Source: Smittia aterrima (Eukaryota > Arthropoda > Insecta > Diptera > Chironomidae). Taken from it: DNA of 64,000 nucleotides. Below are positions 45,601 through 57,515 of the stretch, one piece after another. The notes under the pieces are model-generated. The model worked only from the letters and a program-made list of their open reading frames with translations, had not been told where the DNA came from and searched no databases. The stretch spans positions 13,702,854-13,766,853 of the forward strand of contig CP093830.1 in the NCBI GenBank assembly GCA_033063855.1, given 5' to 3'. Numbering within the stretch: position 1 is the first letter of the stretch; every line of letters starts with the position of its first letter. The position numbers were made by a program, and so were the translations under genes.

Positions 45601-48600
45601 GGCGAGGACTGTGTAAACGCTCGCTATCATTCGACTAATTATGAATTTTGATGATTCCAAATATTTTCTATCAATTTGGGTTTTGTGCTTGGAAAACAAT
45701 TTTCTTCTCTTCGAGGGTATCATGACTAATGACATCATTTTTTCACCATAATTTGAAGCAATTTGTTTAAATGGTTGGAAAAGCTCTCGATTCTGTTCGC
45801 CTTAACCGACTTTATTAACGACTTTCATCAAGATAGAGCAATTATTTAAAATGGATTCGAAGAGCTCCGGAAATTCCTCTTAAGCCTTTCTTTCTTCTTT
45901 ATCTTAACCGAAGCTTTCTGAAGAGCTTTCCGTCACGATGTGTTTGTTTGCTTATTTCATTAGGTGTCAAAGTCTCTTGTTTCCCTTTCCTTCCCTCATA
46001 AATATTTGCGAAGGCTCAAACACTTCTGACAGTCAAACATAACAGAAACATGTGATATCGTCAGAAGAAGACTTTAATTTTATTTTGGATTTCTTTCTCT
46101 CTCCCCCTGAAGTCTTACAAGAAGCCCGCAACATGAATGAAAACATATTCGAGCGAGTATACGAAATTATAAGCAGATTATACGCGAGTATAAAAAAAGA
46201 ATGAGGAAAACTGAGCATAAAATGTTATTAAGGCATTTAAGGCATCTTACCACAACAAAGCCATCGTTCCGGCATCATCGCGCTTTGTTTGACAGTTTCC
46301 TCCTCTCCCACGAGGATGCAACACTCACTCTCGTCACGCCTCAAGTTGTCGGCATGAAATTGAAAATTCCTAGAAATTATCTCGCTTCGGAGTATCTCAC
46401 AGGTTTTGACGTCAAACATCAACAATCCTGCTACAAAATGAAAATTGAAGAATGAAGAAATGTTTTTTCCAAAAAAAAAAGTCCTCTTTTGTTGGTTTTT
46501 GTTGTTGAGGTTGTTGTTAGTGATTTAGTCAGAAAACTCTTTTGTCATTCTGCTTTCTAACGAGATGTTTCTTTCCTATTCCCATTCACTCAGAGTCGTT
46601 TCCTTTCCTAATTTTTCTTCGTTCCGTCTTTTCACTCTCGCGTCAATGTCGAGTGAATGTCTAAGGTCGATGCTTGTCATTTCGAGACTCGGAGGGCCTT
46701 CAGCTTGACAAGGTTAATTTAATTTGTCAGTTTCTACTTTACGGCCGTTTTCTCTTGAATCGAATTCACTCACACCCACACAACTTTCATCTCAATTAAA
46801 CTCATCCAAAGCTCGGGATTTTATGTTCTCCCTTCGGGCGATTGTCACATGCGATAATTTTTCATCCTTTGGTGGGGGAAGGGATGAAAATTCTCTTTTT
46901 CAATTTATCATGTTAGACATTCGCATCAAATGCTTTCTCCTCCTCATAAACCGCACATCAAATCCTTCTACAATCATACAGCAAAGCCTAATGCATATGT
47001 GTGTTGATTCTCGTGCTTCCGGTCCTCACCCCCACATCGATTCAGTCTCATCCTGATTGATAACATTCACATCGAAATATGTTATCGTTAATTTGAGGTT
47101 TTTTACGAACAGGAGAAAAATTAAAGCGCAACATTTACAACGTGAGTGTGTTCAACGAAGAAGGAACTTTTTTTTTCTCTTCGGAAAATTTCACCATCAG
47201 CATTTTAATTTGATTAATTTGCATAAATTTCGGCGAGGCGAAACGAGAGCAAGTGGCGCGGGGAACGTCTGCGGCATAATGGGTAACAAGGAAGAAGAAG
47301 AAGAAGCAGAAGCTTCAACTGAAACATGGTAATGCGGTTTTATGGCGAGCATGAAATGAAATTGATAAGTGAATGAAATGTACAAACAGCATCATCTACG
47401 TGATACGCGAGAGAGAGCGAATGAATTGAACGAACGAGAATGGTCCATTTCGACGTGAAATTAAATTGAGTTGCGGAGTTCTGCGGAGGAGGATTTTGTA
47501 CGAGGCTTGTTCGATAAAGCGATTGACGTCTCTGATGAGATGTACAACGAAACATTGGAGCTTTCCCATTTTACGCTCAGCTCTAGCGCATGAGCATTGA
47601 AGAAACTTCCATCAATGTTCTATTGCTTCTTTAGGATGTTCATTTCATTTTTTTGATTAAAATGAGAAAATAATGAAGAAGCTTGACGGAAAAGCGAATA
47701 CGTTGAATGTGACATTGACACTTCAAGGTCGTTAGATGCTCTTGACATCTGCCACACAAGTAGGACCGAACGAAACGAGAAAAAGAAGCGAACGAACTCT
47801 TAAATGACATTAAATCAACATGCGAGATTTATGCGAAAGCTAATTGAGGAAAATTCCTCGAGATTATAAGTCTGGGATTTCTTTAACATCTCCTCGGAGA
47901 GACAGCCCAAGCTCGATAACGTGTGAAAATTTAATGCGAGGGAAAGATTAAACTTACGAGTACGAGGGAAAGTTCAAGCGTGGTTTTGTGAAATATATTT
48001 CGACACGTGAACTTTCGTTCTCGCATCGAAATTTATGTTTATTTGAATTTCATCTCTCGACGTCGTTTTGAAGCGAAAAACTGGAAAAAAAACCTTTAAT
48101 CGCATGTGTTTGCTGTGCTGGAAAAACATTTTAATTAAAACCAGGAAAAAAAGCGAGCAAAAACATATTTTCATCTTAATGTTGTTGAAAACTCATTCTG
48201 TGGCAGTTCTGGCATTCTCATAATGAGAAACCCTTTCGTCGTCATCTCAACTCTTCTCTTTCGAGTTTGGTCGAGCTCTTTTTGTTATCGAGTCACTTGG
48301 CTTTAATTTCATGTAAGAAAATGAATTTTCCGAAGATATTTCTCATCTCATTTTGTGTGTGAGTCGAGAGTTTCTTGGTGAAATGTTCTCTCGGCTGATA
48401 ACGAGGGAGTCTCCTATAAATCATGTCAATTAAGGTAAGTTGATTGCACTCCCTCGAATGATGTACGGCGGAAAGTTGAGATTTTCTGTCATGTCGCGGT
48501 TGAATGTGTGAAGAAGCAGTTCAAGTGAAAGGATAAGGAAAGTTGGTTGAAGTATAAGAGATAAGATACAACAGATGGTTACGAGATTAAAAGCTCAGTT

Positions 48601-51600
48601 TGCTAGGGAATCACGTTTTCACTTAACGCATTCGTAAGTGTCACGTAACGTTCGAACAGACCCTGTTTAAGAAGACATTAGATGCGGGTTAAGTAAAGGG
48701 GCTCATTCAGCTCTACATCGACGAGAAGAATGTGAGAATGTTGTGGAAAAGCTGGAAATAGCTTTTAATTAAAAACTCTGAAGAGAAGTTGAAAAACGAC
48801 ATTAAATAAACTTTTCCTGAGTTACACGACAGCTTTGTCGTTGACTGTTTTGTTTGCCGAGTCGATGCTTTAAAACAAACCTTCATTCCGCGTTCGCTCT
48901 TTAAGACTCGACAACGTTAAATTAGCAAGAGTGATACGATCAAATTTAATTTCCTGCATTAATTAAATTACTTAGAAGAAAGTTTCGTCTCTCGAGAACC
49001 TTGAGAACCTTGAGAGGATTGAAGAGTTAGCGTACTCTCAAACACGTTCATTGACTTCTGCATTTCATTAACGTTACTCATGAACACTTCCTGAGCAAAT
49101 CATCTAGCTATGTACGTCGTCGTCATCGTCTTCCCTTCCTATTGCTCCAACGCGCGCTCTCGGGATAATGAGAAAATCTTATTAAATATTCCATAACAAC
49201 AAAGCGATAAGGAAAATGGAAATTACAACACGAGGAAACACTTCTGCCGCGCTACGAAGGAAAGAAGACAATCTCCTGAGAGATGAAAAGCGAAAAATCT
49301 GTGAGAAGTTATAATATGATTGTGTAACATATCCATTCTTCTAATCTGCCAAGTAATTTACACGTATCGAGTAAAATTCGAGGGAAATGTGGAAAGCTCT
49401 TTCTCTCTCCCTCGAGATGCTGTTGAATGTAAATTTCGAATTAAGCAAGCAGCTCACGTAAGTTAATAACTCTTCAAGTGGTGGTTTTAAGGTGCAGCGG
49501 GGGAATTTCCCGCTTAGATTTTACCTCACTCCTCTCACTCTCACTTCTGATCTCGTAGAAATTTATTTAACGGACAAACTTTCAGTTCGCTTCGAAAAAA
49601 TATCAAAATTCCATTAGCATTTTAAGCTTCTCCTCGTCGTCGTCGTTTCGTGTTTGTTAAGTGAAAAAATTATGATGTTTCAATAGTTGAGTTTCTTTTT
49701 GCAATATTTTCTTCTTAGTTGTGAATGATTAAGAAAGAAAGAGCATCAAGAGAAAAATCGATAAAGTGCTTCGAGGCAATGTGGAAAATGTTTTTCAAAT
49801 TTTCTTTTTATTTTTTCCGCTCGAAAAGATAACAAAAAAAAAGTTTTATCTGTGTTGTCGGTGGCGAGATATTCGTAAGTTAAGTCGTCGATTCTTACCC
49901 CCAAAGCGGATTACTCTTGTGAGAGAGTCAAGTCGAACAAATTTTCCGTCGTTGTATCGATTTGAAGTAAGGAGAGGCATCGAGCATATTCTTCCTTGTA
50001 AAATGAATCAAAATTCTCCTAATCTTGTTTTGATTGCCAAGGCTCGGCATCATCCATTAGGAAAATCCTTTTCCTTCTTCTTCCATCATATTCCTTCTCC
50101 TTTGGAGCTTTCGTGGGCCCACGCCATTGTAAATTGTTATCTCGTCAAGTCGCGAAGAACAGAGAAGCTATTAAGCTCGAGAGATGATAATAAAAAATAA
50201 AGTTTTTCAACGTCTAAATATATATATCAGAAGATATTTCAAGTAAATGTTCCTTTGGAGGCTTTTCCTGGAAATGAGAGAAGACAACGATGGTGGAAGG
50301 AGGGGAAGCAAAGTAATCAAAATGTTGTTTGCCAACAAGGTTCAGTAATCTTTTCCTTTAATGACTTTTTAAATGCTCCTCAATGCTCGTCCATCACATA
50401 AATTCATCAAGGGCTTATCTACAAATGTCGGATTGCGATGAGAAATTCGAGAGAAGAAATATGAGGGAAGGGAGAAGCGAAAAGCTCTAAAGGAATCCCC
50501 TCCTGACGGTTAGATTTATGTTGTAGATTCTAAGTTTGAATTAAAAACTCGGAGAATAAATTCCCGACGAGGAAAAGTTTCTCGCTTTTCAATTTGAAGT
50601 TAAACATGTTGTAAAAGCCGATAGACGAAAGAATGAAGGAACTTTTGCTACATCAAGTGGAAGATCGTTAGTTAAGTCACGTTTGACTGGAGCCGAGGAA
50701 CTTTTCCTTCAATCTTCGAAGCACTCGAATTGAAATCGTTAAAGGCAATTTAATGTTACAGAGCTTGATCTTTTTTTAAAGCCAACCAACAATGAAAACT
50801 TTGAGGTGGAAAGTTGGAACTATTGTGTTCTCAACCCCAAGTTCCCCTTCCATCAATTTCCATTATCGTTTATTTGCTTGCTCTTTTCTCCTCGTTCGCC
50901 TCGCTTATCCATTAAAAATTCACATCCGTGAATGGAAAGCTCCATTAAAAGCTCGTAAATTTTTGAAGAGAATCATTTGCAAAGATCGACGACGACTTCA
51001 ACAAGTTTTGTGTTAGACAAAACTTTCAAAGATCACAAGAATGAACTTAATGTTTCATGATGCTTATGTCGTCCATGACTAACATTTCCTCGATTCGACT
51101 AATGAATGGACGTTAAGGAGCTCGACTTAACACGATTACTGCCGAAAATAGCCATAATCAGCTTCTCAATTAGCACGTAAGACATAAATCTGAGTGCGCT
51201 GGTGTTGATTGAGTTTTCCCAATTAAGAAACTTTGTCACGTTTTGAATTGAAATCTCCAACAATCGTGGCGAACACACAAAGTGCTTAAATGGCCATTTA
51301 ATTTGTTTTTATTCAGGCTCATGGTTCGTACCATGGAAAGGCGAACACACAACAGCGTGAAACTTTCTCAGGACTACAGACCCGAAAATGGCAAAACTGC
51401 TTTGCCATTTATGCTAATTAGCTTTACAGATTTTCATTTATTGCTTTTTATGTTAATTAGCGAAGTTTGCTACACAATATTCCGAGCGATGGCGGGAATT
51501 TATAAGCTAATTGCGTTGAGAATGTCTTTAGAAATAATTTTGAATTTCTCTCCTCCCACTTGACGTGAAAGGAATTTCCGGCAGCATTCAGTTGCTTTTT

Positions 51601-52800
51601 CTATAATCGCAGCAATCTCAACGAGTCAGCATTAAAAGTTTTCATGGATTTCCGGCTTTAAAAAAACTCGCTGCGCTCCATGGCAAAGTTAAATCGGTCG
51701 AGTTGTCGTAGCAACTGAGATTCTCCTACGGTTATCCTGTCTAGGAAGTTTATTAATCATTGAGAACTTGCTGTGCATTGTTCTACTCGTTTCCTACACG
51801 AATGTAGACAATAGCTAATAAAGTCACATAGAAATTGAATGTAGATAGTCGAATATGAGAAATGCTTTCCTTCGAAAAGACTTCGAAGAGAGTAGTCAAG
51901 CCAATTGAGAGATTGGAGATATTTCGAACAATTTAGTGTTTGGTAATTGGCTTTCAAAGTTTCTGCAAAGCTTTCGAGTGAAGTATGAGAGCTTGATTGA
52001 AACTAAACTTCTTCTTCGCATCTTGCCAAATGCGATTCAAGTTGTTACGGATGCTCTGAAGCATCGTTTAGAGCTTGTTCACCTTCATCAATTTCCTCAA
52101 AGATGTTCCTGATCGAACTCTCTAAACCTCTCGATAAAAAACCGATGTTATTAGTCAATTCGCAATGTGCTGGAATTTTTTAAATTGGAAGGGTTTTTTG
52201 GGATCAGAATGGTGCGACAAGTCTAATCACCTAATAAAATCAAGAAAGGCGCAATCGACGAGAAAAGGGAAATTGCGGCAATGAATGCCACCCCAAAATT
52301 ACTAATCCAGGTCGACAAGGTAATCGTTGTGAAATCTTTCCTTTTCATCTTAATCCATTTGACATCGCATGAAATATAACTCCGAAGCCACATTGTTATC
52401 TGCCACACAGGAAAACCTTGAGAAAAGGGTCAAAAAAATTTACCTCCCAGGTTCGAGCACGAGTCAGATTGATTTAAATCTAATAAATATTTTTAAGACG
52501 CAGCATCTGATTCGCAACTTCGCACGTGACAGCAAATCGTGTAAGCACGACTCCATTTAACTTTTTGTTAGCACCGTCGCTTGACTTCTAGAAGAGGGAA
52601 ATTAAATTAGTATTGAAATACGAGGAGTTGTGAGTGAGTGAAGTCATTAGAATGCAGACTCAAAACTGTGTTGATTTCATTTTAAATGAAGTTGCTGATT
52701 AACTCAATTCTATTTCGACAACATGTTTGAAAAGTTTTTAGTCATTGTCAAGAGTTCGAGGTGAAAACATTTGCAAATATTTCTCCTGCAAAATACTAAA
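36696..52800. other. 16-kb region with no supported protein gene
   Basis: No open frame here shows family similarity, a coherent splice structure or a convincing secretion signal plus processing sites. Sequence is AT-rich with frequent polypurine (GAGAGA, GAAGAA) patches and short simple repeats: a GAA run about 47290-47315, a GTC run about 49636-49650 and an AT run about 50218-50228. Dense TTTATGAC/CATAAATAA words near 43520-43640 look regulatory. No tRNA or known microRNA sequence was recognised by eye. It may be a regulatory landscape or hold intronic DNA of a gene whose exons lie elsewhere. Confidence 0.55.
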
Positions 52801-53123
52801 ATGAAGCTAGTTCAGATAATTTTATTTTTGGCACTCGCTATTTTCTGCGAAGCTCAACGTGAGTAGAGAGACTCTTCGTTTGATTTGAATTTTAACTCAA
52901 ATATTTTCGTTTTTCAGGCTCCTACACGACAGGAGGCTATTACTCTCAACCAGGATATTACAATCAACCGAATTATTATAATCAGCCCAATTATTATGCA
53001 CGGCCCTCTTATTACGGGAAGCCAACTTATTCTGGTCGACACACAGTTGTCATTGTTCATCATCCGCATCACCATCATCTCTTGCATTTCCATCATTTCC
53101 ATCCTTACAACATCGTGATATGA
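52801..53123 (+). CDS. Small secreted Tyr/His-rich peptide
   Basis: Exons 52801-52858 and 52918-53123 (donor C|GTGAGT, acceptor TTTTTCAG) give 87 residues. The first 18 are a signal peptide (MKLVQIILFLALAIFCEA). The mature part starts QRSYTTGG. It contains repeated YY pairs in a GYYSQPGYYNQPNYYNQPNY pattern, then a valine strand (HTVVIVHHP), a cluster of His (HHPHHHHLLHFHHFHP) and ends PYNIVI. No cysteines and no dibasic processing sites. I do not recognise the family. Tyr-rich repeats suggest cuticle, eggshell or cross-linked matrix; the His cluster could bind metal. The intron position and phase, and the sequence just upstream of the ATG, match the gene at 54646, so the two are probably paralogues. 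Confidence 0.75.
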
Positions 53124-54645
53124 AAATATTTAAAACTTTCAAGGAAAATGAATTGCAAACATTTTATACAAAGTAAAATTTGTGTTTCGAATATCAAAAC
53201 TCTCGTTACTGGCTTTCAGAAAACTTTGCTGTGAAATATAAAATTTGAACCGTTCATTAAAAATTTCTGCATGAGATTTACCACAACAAACTCTCTCTTG
53301 TGATGCTGATGATGTGTCGAATGAACGAGTGTCATTATGCACTCACAAAAAACTCGTGCGATTTAAAAAGCAAAAGCACAAAGAAGCGAGAATCGCATTT
53401 TCCAACTGCTCAACTGAAAATGCAAACTCAAACAAAATTTTCTCGCAGATTGGGTTAATAGAAAGCTTGTTCAGATAATTCAAGTTCGGAAAATATTTGA
53501 ACCGAACATTACGAGATGAGAAAATGATTTCTCTTTCCCGGAGGGGATTTCAAACAAACGAGAAATCATTGGAGCTTACTCATGCGATGGACTGCGAATT
53601 AATGTGTGCGGGAAATCCAAACTCGATTGTTCAAGTGTCGAACAAGCGTTAATTGCAGCAGCCAAGCAGCGCTAATGAGCAAAGTTTGTTACATAATATC
53701 GACGAGAGTTAAGCGGAAAGTTAGTTTTCTACTTTAGAAGAATTTCCTTAAATAATTTCGGAATTCAATTTCCAACTTTCAAACTTTTCAATTATGCTCA
53801 CGAAGAAATATTTTCGCTGAATAATTAAAGGAATACCAAACAAGGGGCGTTTGAAAAGAATGAGAGGATTTTCCAATAAAATTCTATTTACGAAGTTAGG
53901 GAGGAGTGAAGTTACCCGGATAACCTTAACTATCACTCAGATGGAGAATTACTAAAAGTTCTTCACTTTAAAATTTCAAGATCAATTAGTCTTAATTTTG
54001 TAAACTTTTTAGGATCCGATTTAGAAACGAGCTTTTGCCAAATGAGTTTTCCAAACTCAGTTTTTGATCATCAAAGCAAATATTTGAGTCTTTGACAATT
54101 AAATTGACCAGCGCATGCTATCAATCTCGTTCAATTTATACCAAAATTCTCTGCTTTATTGAATTTTCGATAACATCGAGCGTTTTGAAGCGAGTCAGTG
54201 ACGATTTTCGGATTAAAAGTGAATACAGAAAAGCTTTCCTCTCGAAATTGATTTGAAAAATGTTCGATCGATTGCGATAGAATTAATTCCGCTCTGTGCT
54301 TTTGCTTTTTATGAAGCAAACGAATCGAAATGACATCGACAAACTTACTCATCAGTGATTTATCGTTTATTGGGTAATTAGCATCATCTCTATTCGAGAA
54401 ACTTTGTTGTTAGGAGTCACACGAAGATTAGCAAATACGGAAAGTTTTTCCCCTTCGAACGGCATCGTTCGTTGATTCTGTGACAGGTGAAAATCAAATA
54501 TTTACCTCAATCGTCTCTGACGTTTCTGATTGACTGGCTCATCTTGTAAATCTATTTATTTCCCTCAATCTTGAAGCGGAATTTTAGTGGTTGTCAAGAA
54601 TTCGAGTTGAAAACATTTCAAGTATTTCGCCGAGAAAATTCCGAA
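53124..54645. other. Spacer between the two secreted-peptide genes
   Basis: No supported gene. Near 53670-53710 the sequence (TAATGAGCAAAGTTTGTTACATAATAT) resembles one at about 51459-51480 (AATTAGCGAAGTTTGCTACACAATAT), upstream of the first gene, which would fit a duplicated cis element. The 60 bp before 54646 match those before 52801. Confidence 0.5.
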
Positions 54646-55045
54646 ATGAAGCTTATCAAACTCTTCTTTATTTTGCTGCTGGCAGTTTTCACCGGAGCCG
54701 AGCGTAAGTATAATGAAAACTTTCCGGACACTTTGTAGCAAAAGTTTCCTGCAAAAAGATGAATTGCTTGAAGGGAACTTTAGTGAGGAACCTTCTGAGT
54801 TGCTAAAATTAAATCATTTTTTTTATCGATTCATGCTTCGAGGAAGTGAAGAAGACAAAATCGTTTCAGAAACTTTCGTTTTTTCGATGAAATCTGTCAA
54901 AGATTCTTCTTTCTCTCTTGCAGCTTATCGTCGAGGTTACTACGGGCGAAGATCTTACTACAGACGACCTGCCGTTGTTGTAGTACCTGCTCCTTTGTAC
55001 GTTCGTCATCGTTTCATCGCGCCCTTCATTCCTTACGGAGGTTGA
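54646..55045 (+). CDS. Small secreted Arg/Tyr-rich peptide
   Basis: Exons 54646-54703 and 54924-55045 (donor C|GTAAGT, acceptor CTCTTGCAG) encode 59 residues. The signal peptide (about 1-18, MKLIKLFFILLLAVFTGA) is followed by EPYRRGYYGRRSYYRRPAVV, then VVPAPLYVRHRF and PYGG at the end. No Cys. RR pairs could be convertase sites, which would release short YY-containing peptides, or may simply provide charge in a matrix protein. Exon structure and phase match the gene at 52801, and the proximal promoter shows GTCAAGAATTCGAGTTGAAAACATTT-like homology in pieces. The mature sequences share only YY motifs and a V-rich strand. Unknown family. Confidence 0.7.
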
Positions 55046-57515
55046 AGCTCGTCAATCAACGAAATTTCTTTTCTAAATAAAAACTCGAAAATAAAAAAGC
55101 GTGATTTCGTTTTTATTTTCTCCCTCGAACTTATGCAAATGCTCAAGGTGAATAAAATGTTCTTCGAGGCAATTTCGTGAGACAATTTCAGGTCGAAGGA
55201 ATTTTTTTTGAATAAAACAGCAATTTGATGAAATAAAATCATCTTCGCTTTAAATAAATCCGGAAAAGCGCTTTGGGCGGCTTTTTCATTACTGATGTCG
55301 AGTCGGTGAGGGGAAAGGGTTGCTCGAGAAGCTCTTAAACTTCACCGACAATTCGCAGCAGTAAAAGGGCAGATCGTTTCGACATCACTTGAAAATAAAC
55401 TCGAATGAAAAGGTTGAGAAAACAAAACCCAAATTCTTAGAAATTCAAAGAAACCCATTTTCCGATTTTGATTGTTTTTGCGCTTTTCGTTACATCCAAA
55501 AGGCTTTCTAGCTCTCATCGCTTTTAGGTTCGTTCAAGTGAACCGTCACAATCGCAGATGTTTACATCGATTCGTCATTGGGTCGAGCTGTTCAGCTTTT
55601 CTCGACTCAACTGTTTAATCTCTTACGTCAACAGGTTGACGTCGTGAGTTCTTAGAAGAGAAGATTAAAGTCTCATCAGTACTTGAGGTTGACTAAAAGT
55701 TTACTGACCATCTGACAAACAAACATTCGCCACAAAATACATTCGCTAATCGTTTTCCCTTCGGCCTTGCAAACGTGCTAATACAATTAGCTCTAGCGTT
55801 GCTGCTACTGCATGCTGCGAACAAACTGTGAGTCGATATTTACAAACATTTACGATGCTCATTATTGCAAACGATTCTCTCGCGTGATTCAATTGAAGCT
55901 ATGAGGCTTAATTGAAAACCAATTGACCCACATTACAACTTACAAGTATTTAGTAATGCACCGAAATTTTTCTCGAAGGTTGAGACACTTGCGGGGTTTG
56001 TAAAACATTTGGCCATGAAGCTTAGAATTCCTCACATTCCACTCTTGATTATCTCAAACTTTTATTTCACTTCGAATCACTTCTTCTTAGAGATGAAGCA
56101 ATATTTATTTTCACAAATTCCTTTCTTTCGAAAGAAGATAACGCGCGCTCGCTGACGATGACAAGCTTTAGCTTCGCTTTACTTCCCGCTGCTTTATCTT
56201 GTCATTTAGCTACTTTTAGCGACGAAATAAACACGAGCAGAGAAGTGAGAGATGAAAATATTTGGTAAAGAAATTCCATTCAAATGATAAGCGTGAAAGG
56301 AATGTTGTTGTTGTTCATTGAACTTGACGATGGAGATAAAAATTAAACATTTTCCCTTGGCGTCATCGACATTTTTATCTAAGACGACGATGGAATTTTG
56401 AAATTTATTTTCCAGAAGTGTCCGCAAATTGTAACAAAGAGCAGCAGCCTGAAGCTACCCGCAAGATCATTGAATAATAAGATTGTGGCAGTTTTTGAAA
56501 AAGATTTGGTTTCCTTTTCCTTCAAAGTTGTCGTTTTGTTGCGTGATCTGAGAAAATAAACAAAGAGAGAGGGCAAACTTTTTGATGCGGAGATTTTCTT
56601 TTCCCTGAAAATAAATAAATAAAAAAAGCAAGAAACAGCAAAAAAAACTTTTCTATTATGAGCGTTCACAATGAAAAGTCTTTCATTAGGTTAGCTGTGG
56701 TTAACAAGGAACACGGTAATAAAAGCTGAATAAACCAAATCTCGGCTCAGACAGCTTGCACGACAATAGAGCGCCACACCAACAATGCCAAACACAACAG
56801 GTATCGGATTGGAATTAAGGGGAGGAGAGCGAAGGGTGTTTCACATGAAATTTAACTAATTAAGCATTTTGTTTGTGTTTTTTCTTTTTGTTACTTAATT
56901 ACGGTTTAGCGGAATTTATTGTCAAAAAACGTCACAGAATGAAACCGAGAGACCTCGTGACATCATTCACGAACAATTGCAAAGGCTTTTCATTGCCACC
57001 ACCTGAGGCTTAAGAAAGCAAACCGCTCGGCTTTTTGTTAATTTCGTGTAACACTGCGATAAATCCATTCGACTCGTCGCATTGATTTCCTTCAATTTAT
57101 GCAAACAACAGAGCCACAAAGCAAAAAGGAAAAACAAAAAGAAAACTATTTTCATAGCAAATATTGGCCCGCTTTGTACCTTTATAGCAACAAAAGAAGT
57201 GAGAAGACCGAAAAGAAAAGAAAAGTGATTTTTCGCGTGAGCCGGCAACTGCCAGTTATAAAGCAATCGTTGAAGCGAACACAACGAGAGATTTTTTTCA
57301 GTCGCGCGCGCTTATACCGCCTGAGACTTCTGTTCATTAAAAGTAATAAAAAAGTAAACAAAAGTGAGATTGGGTTAAATAATTAACTTTCTGAGGGAAA
57401 AGTGGAAATTTTAAAGAAGATAATTAAAGAGAAACTTTTCTTGTTATTGATTTTGTGATTTGATTTGAGTTGCGAAGTTCGTTACGACGTGGAGAAGAAG
57501 AGAAAGGCAAAAGAA
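55046..57515. other. Intergenic region, no supported gene
   Basis: A poly(A) signal AATAAAAA (about 55074) closely follows the peptide stop. The remaining sequence is AT-rich and stop-rich in all frames. Near 57170-57310 a GC-richer patch (TCGCGCGCGCTTATACCGCC) may belong to the promoter of the following gene. Confidence 0.45.

Noticed and set aside
50792..51016. Basic 74-codon frame beginning MKTLRWK
   Set aside because: The hydrophobic segment is internal and interrupted; no neuropeptide or peptide-family pattern was found.
36696..52800. CRISPR array, tRNA cluster or other RNA gene in the long gene-free region
   Set aside because: No regularly spaced repeats, no cloverleaf boxes and no known microRNA seed sequence were seen. 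By-eye inspection cannot exclude novel non-coding RNAs.
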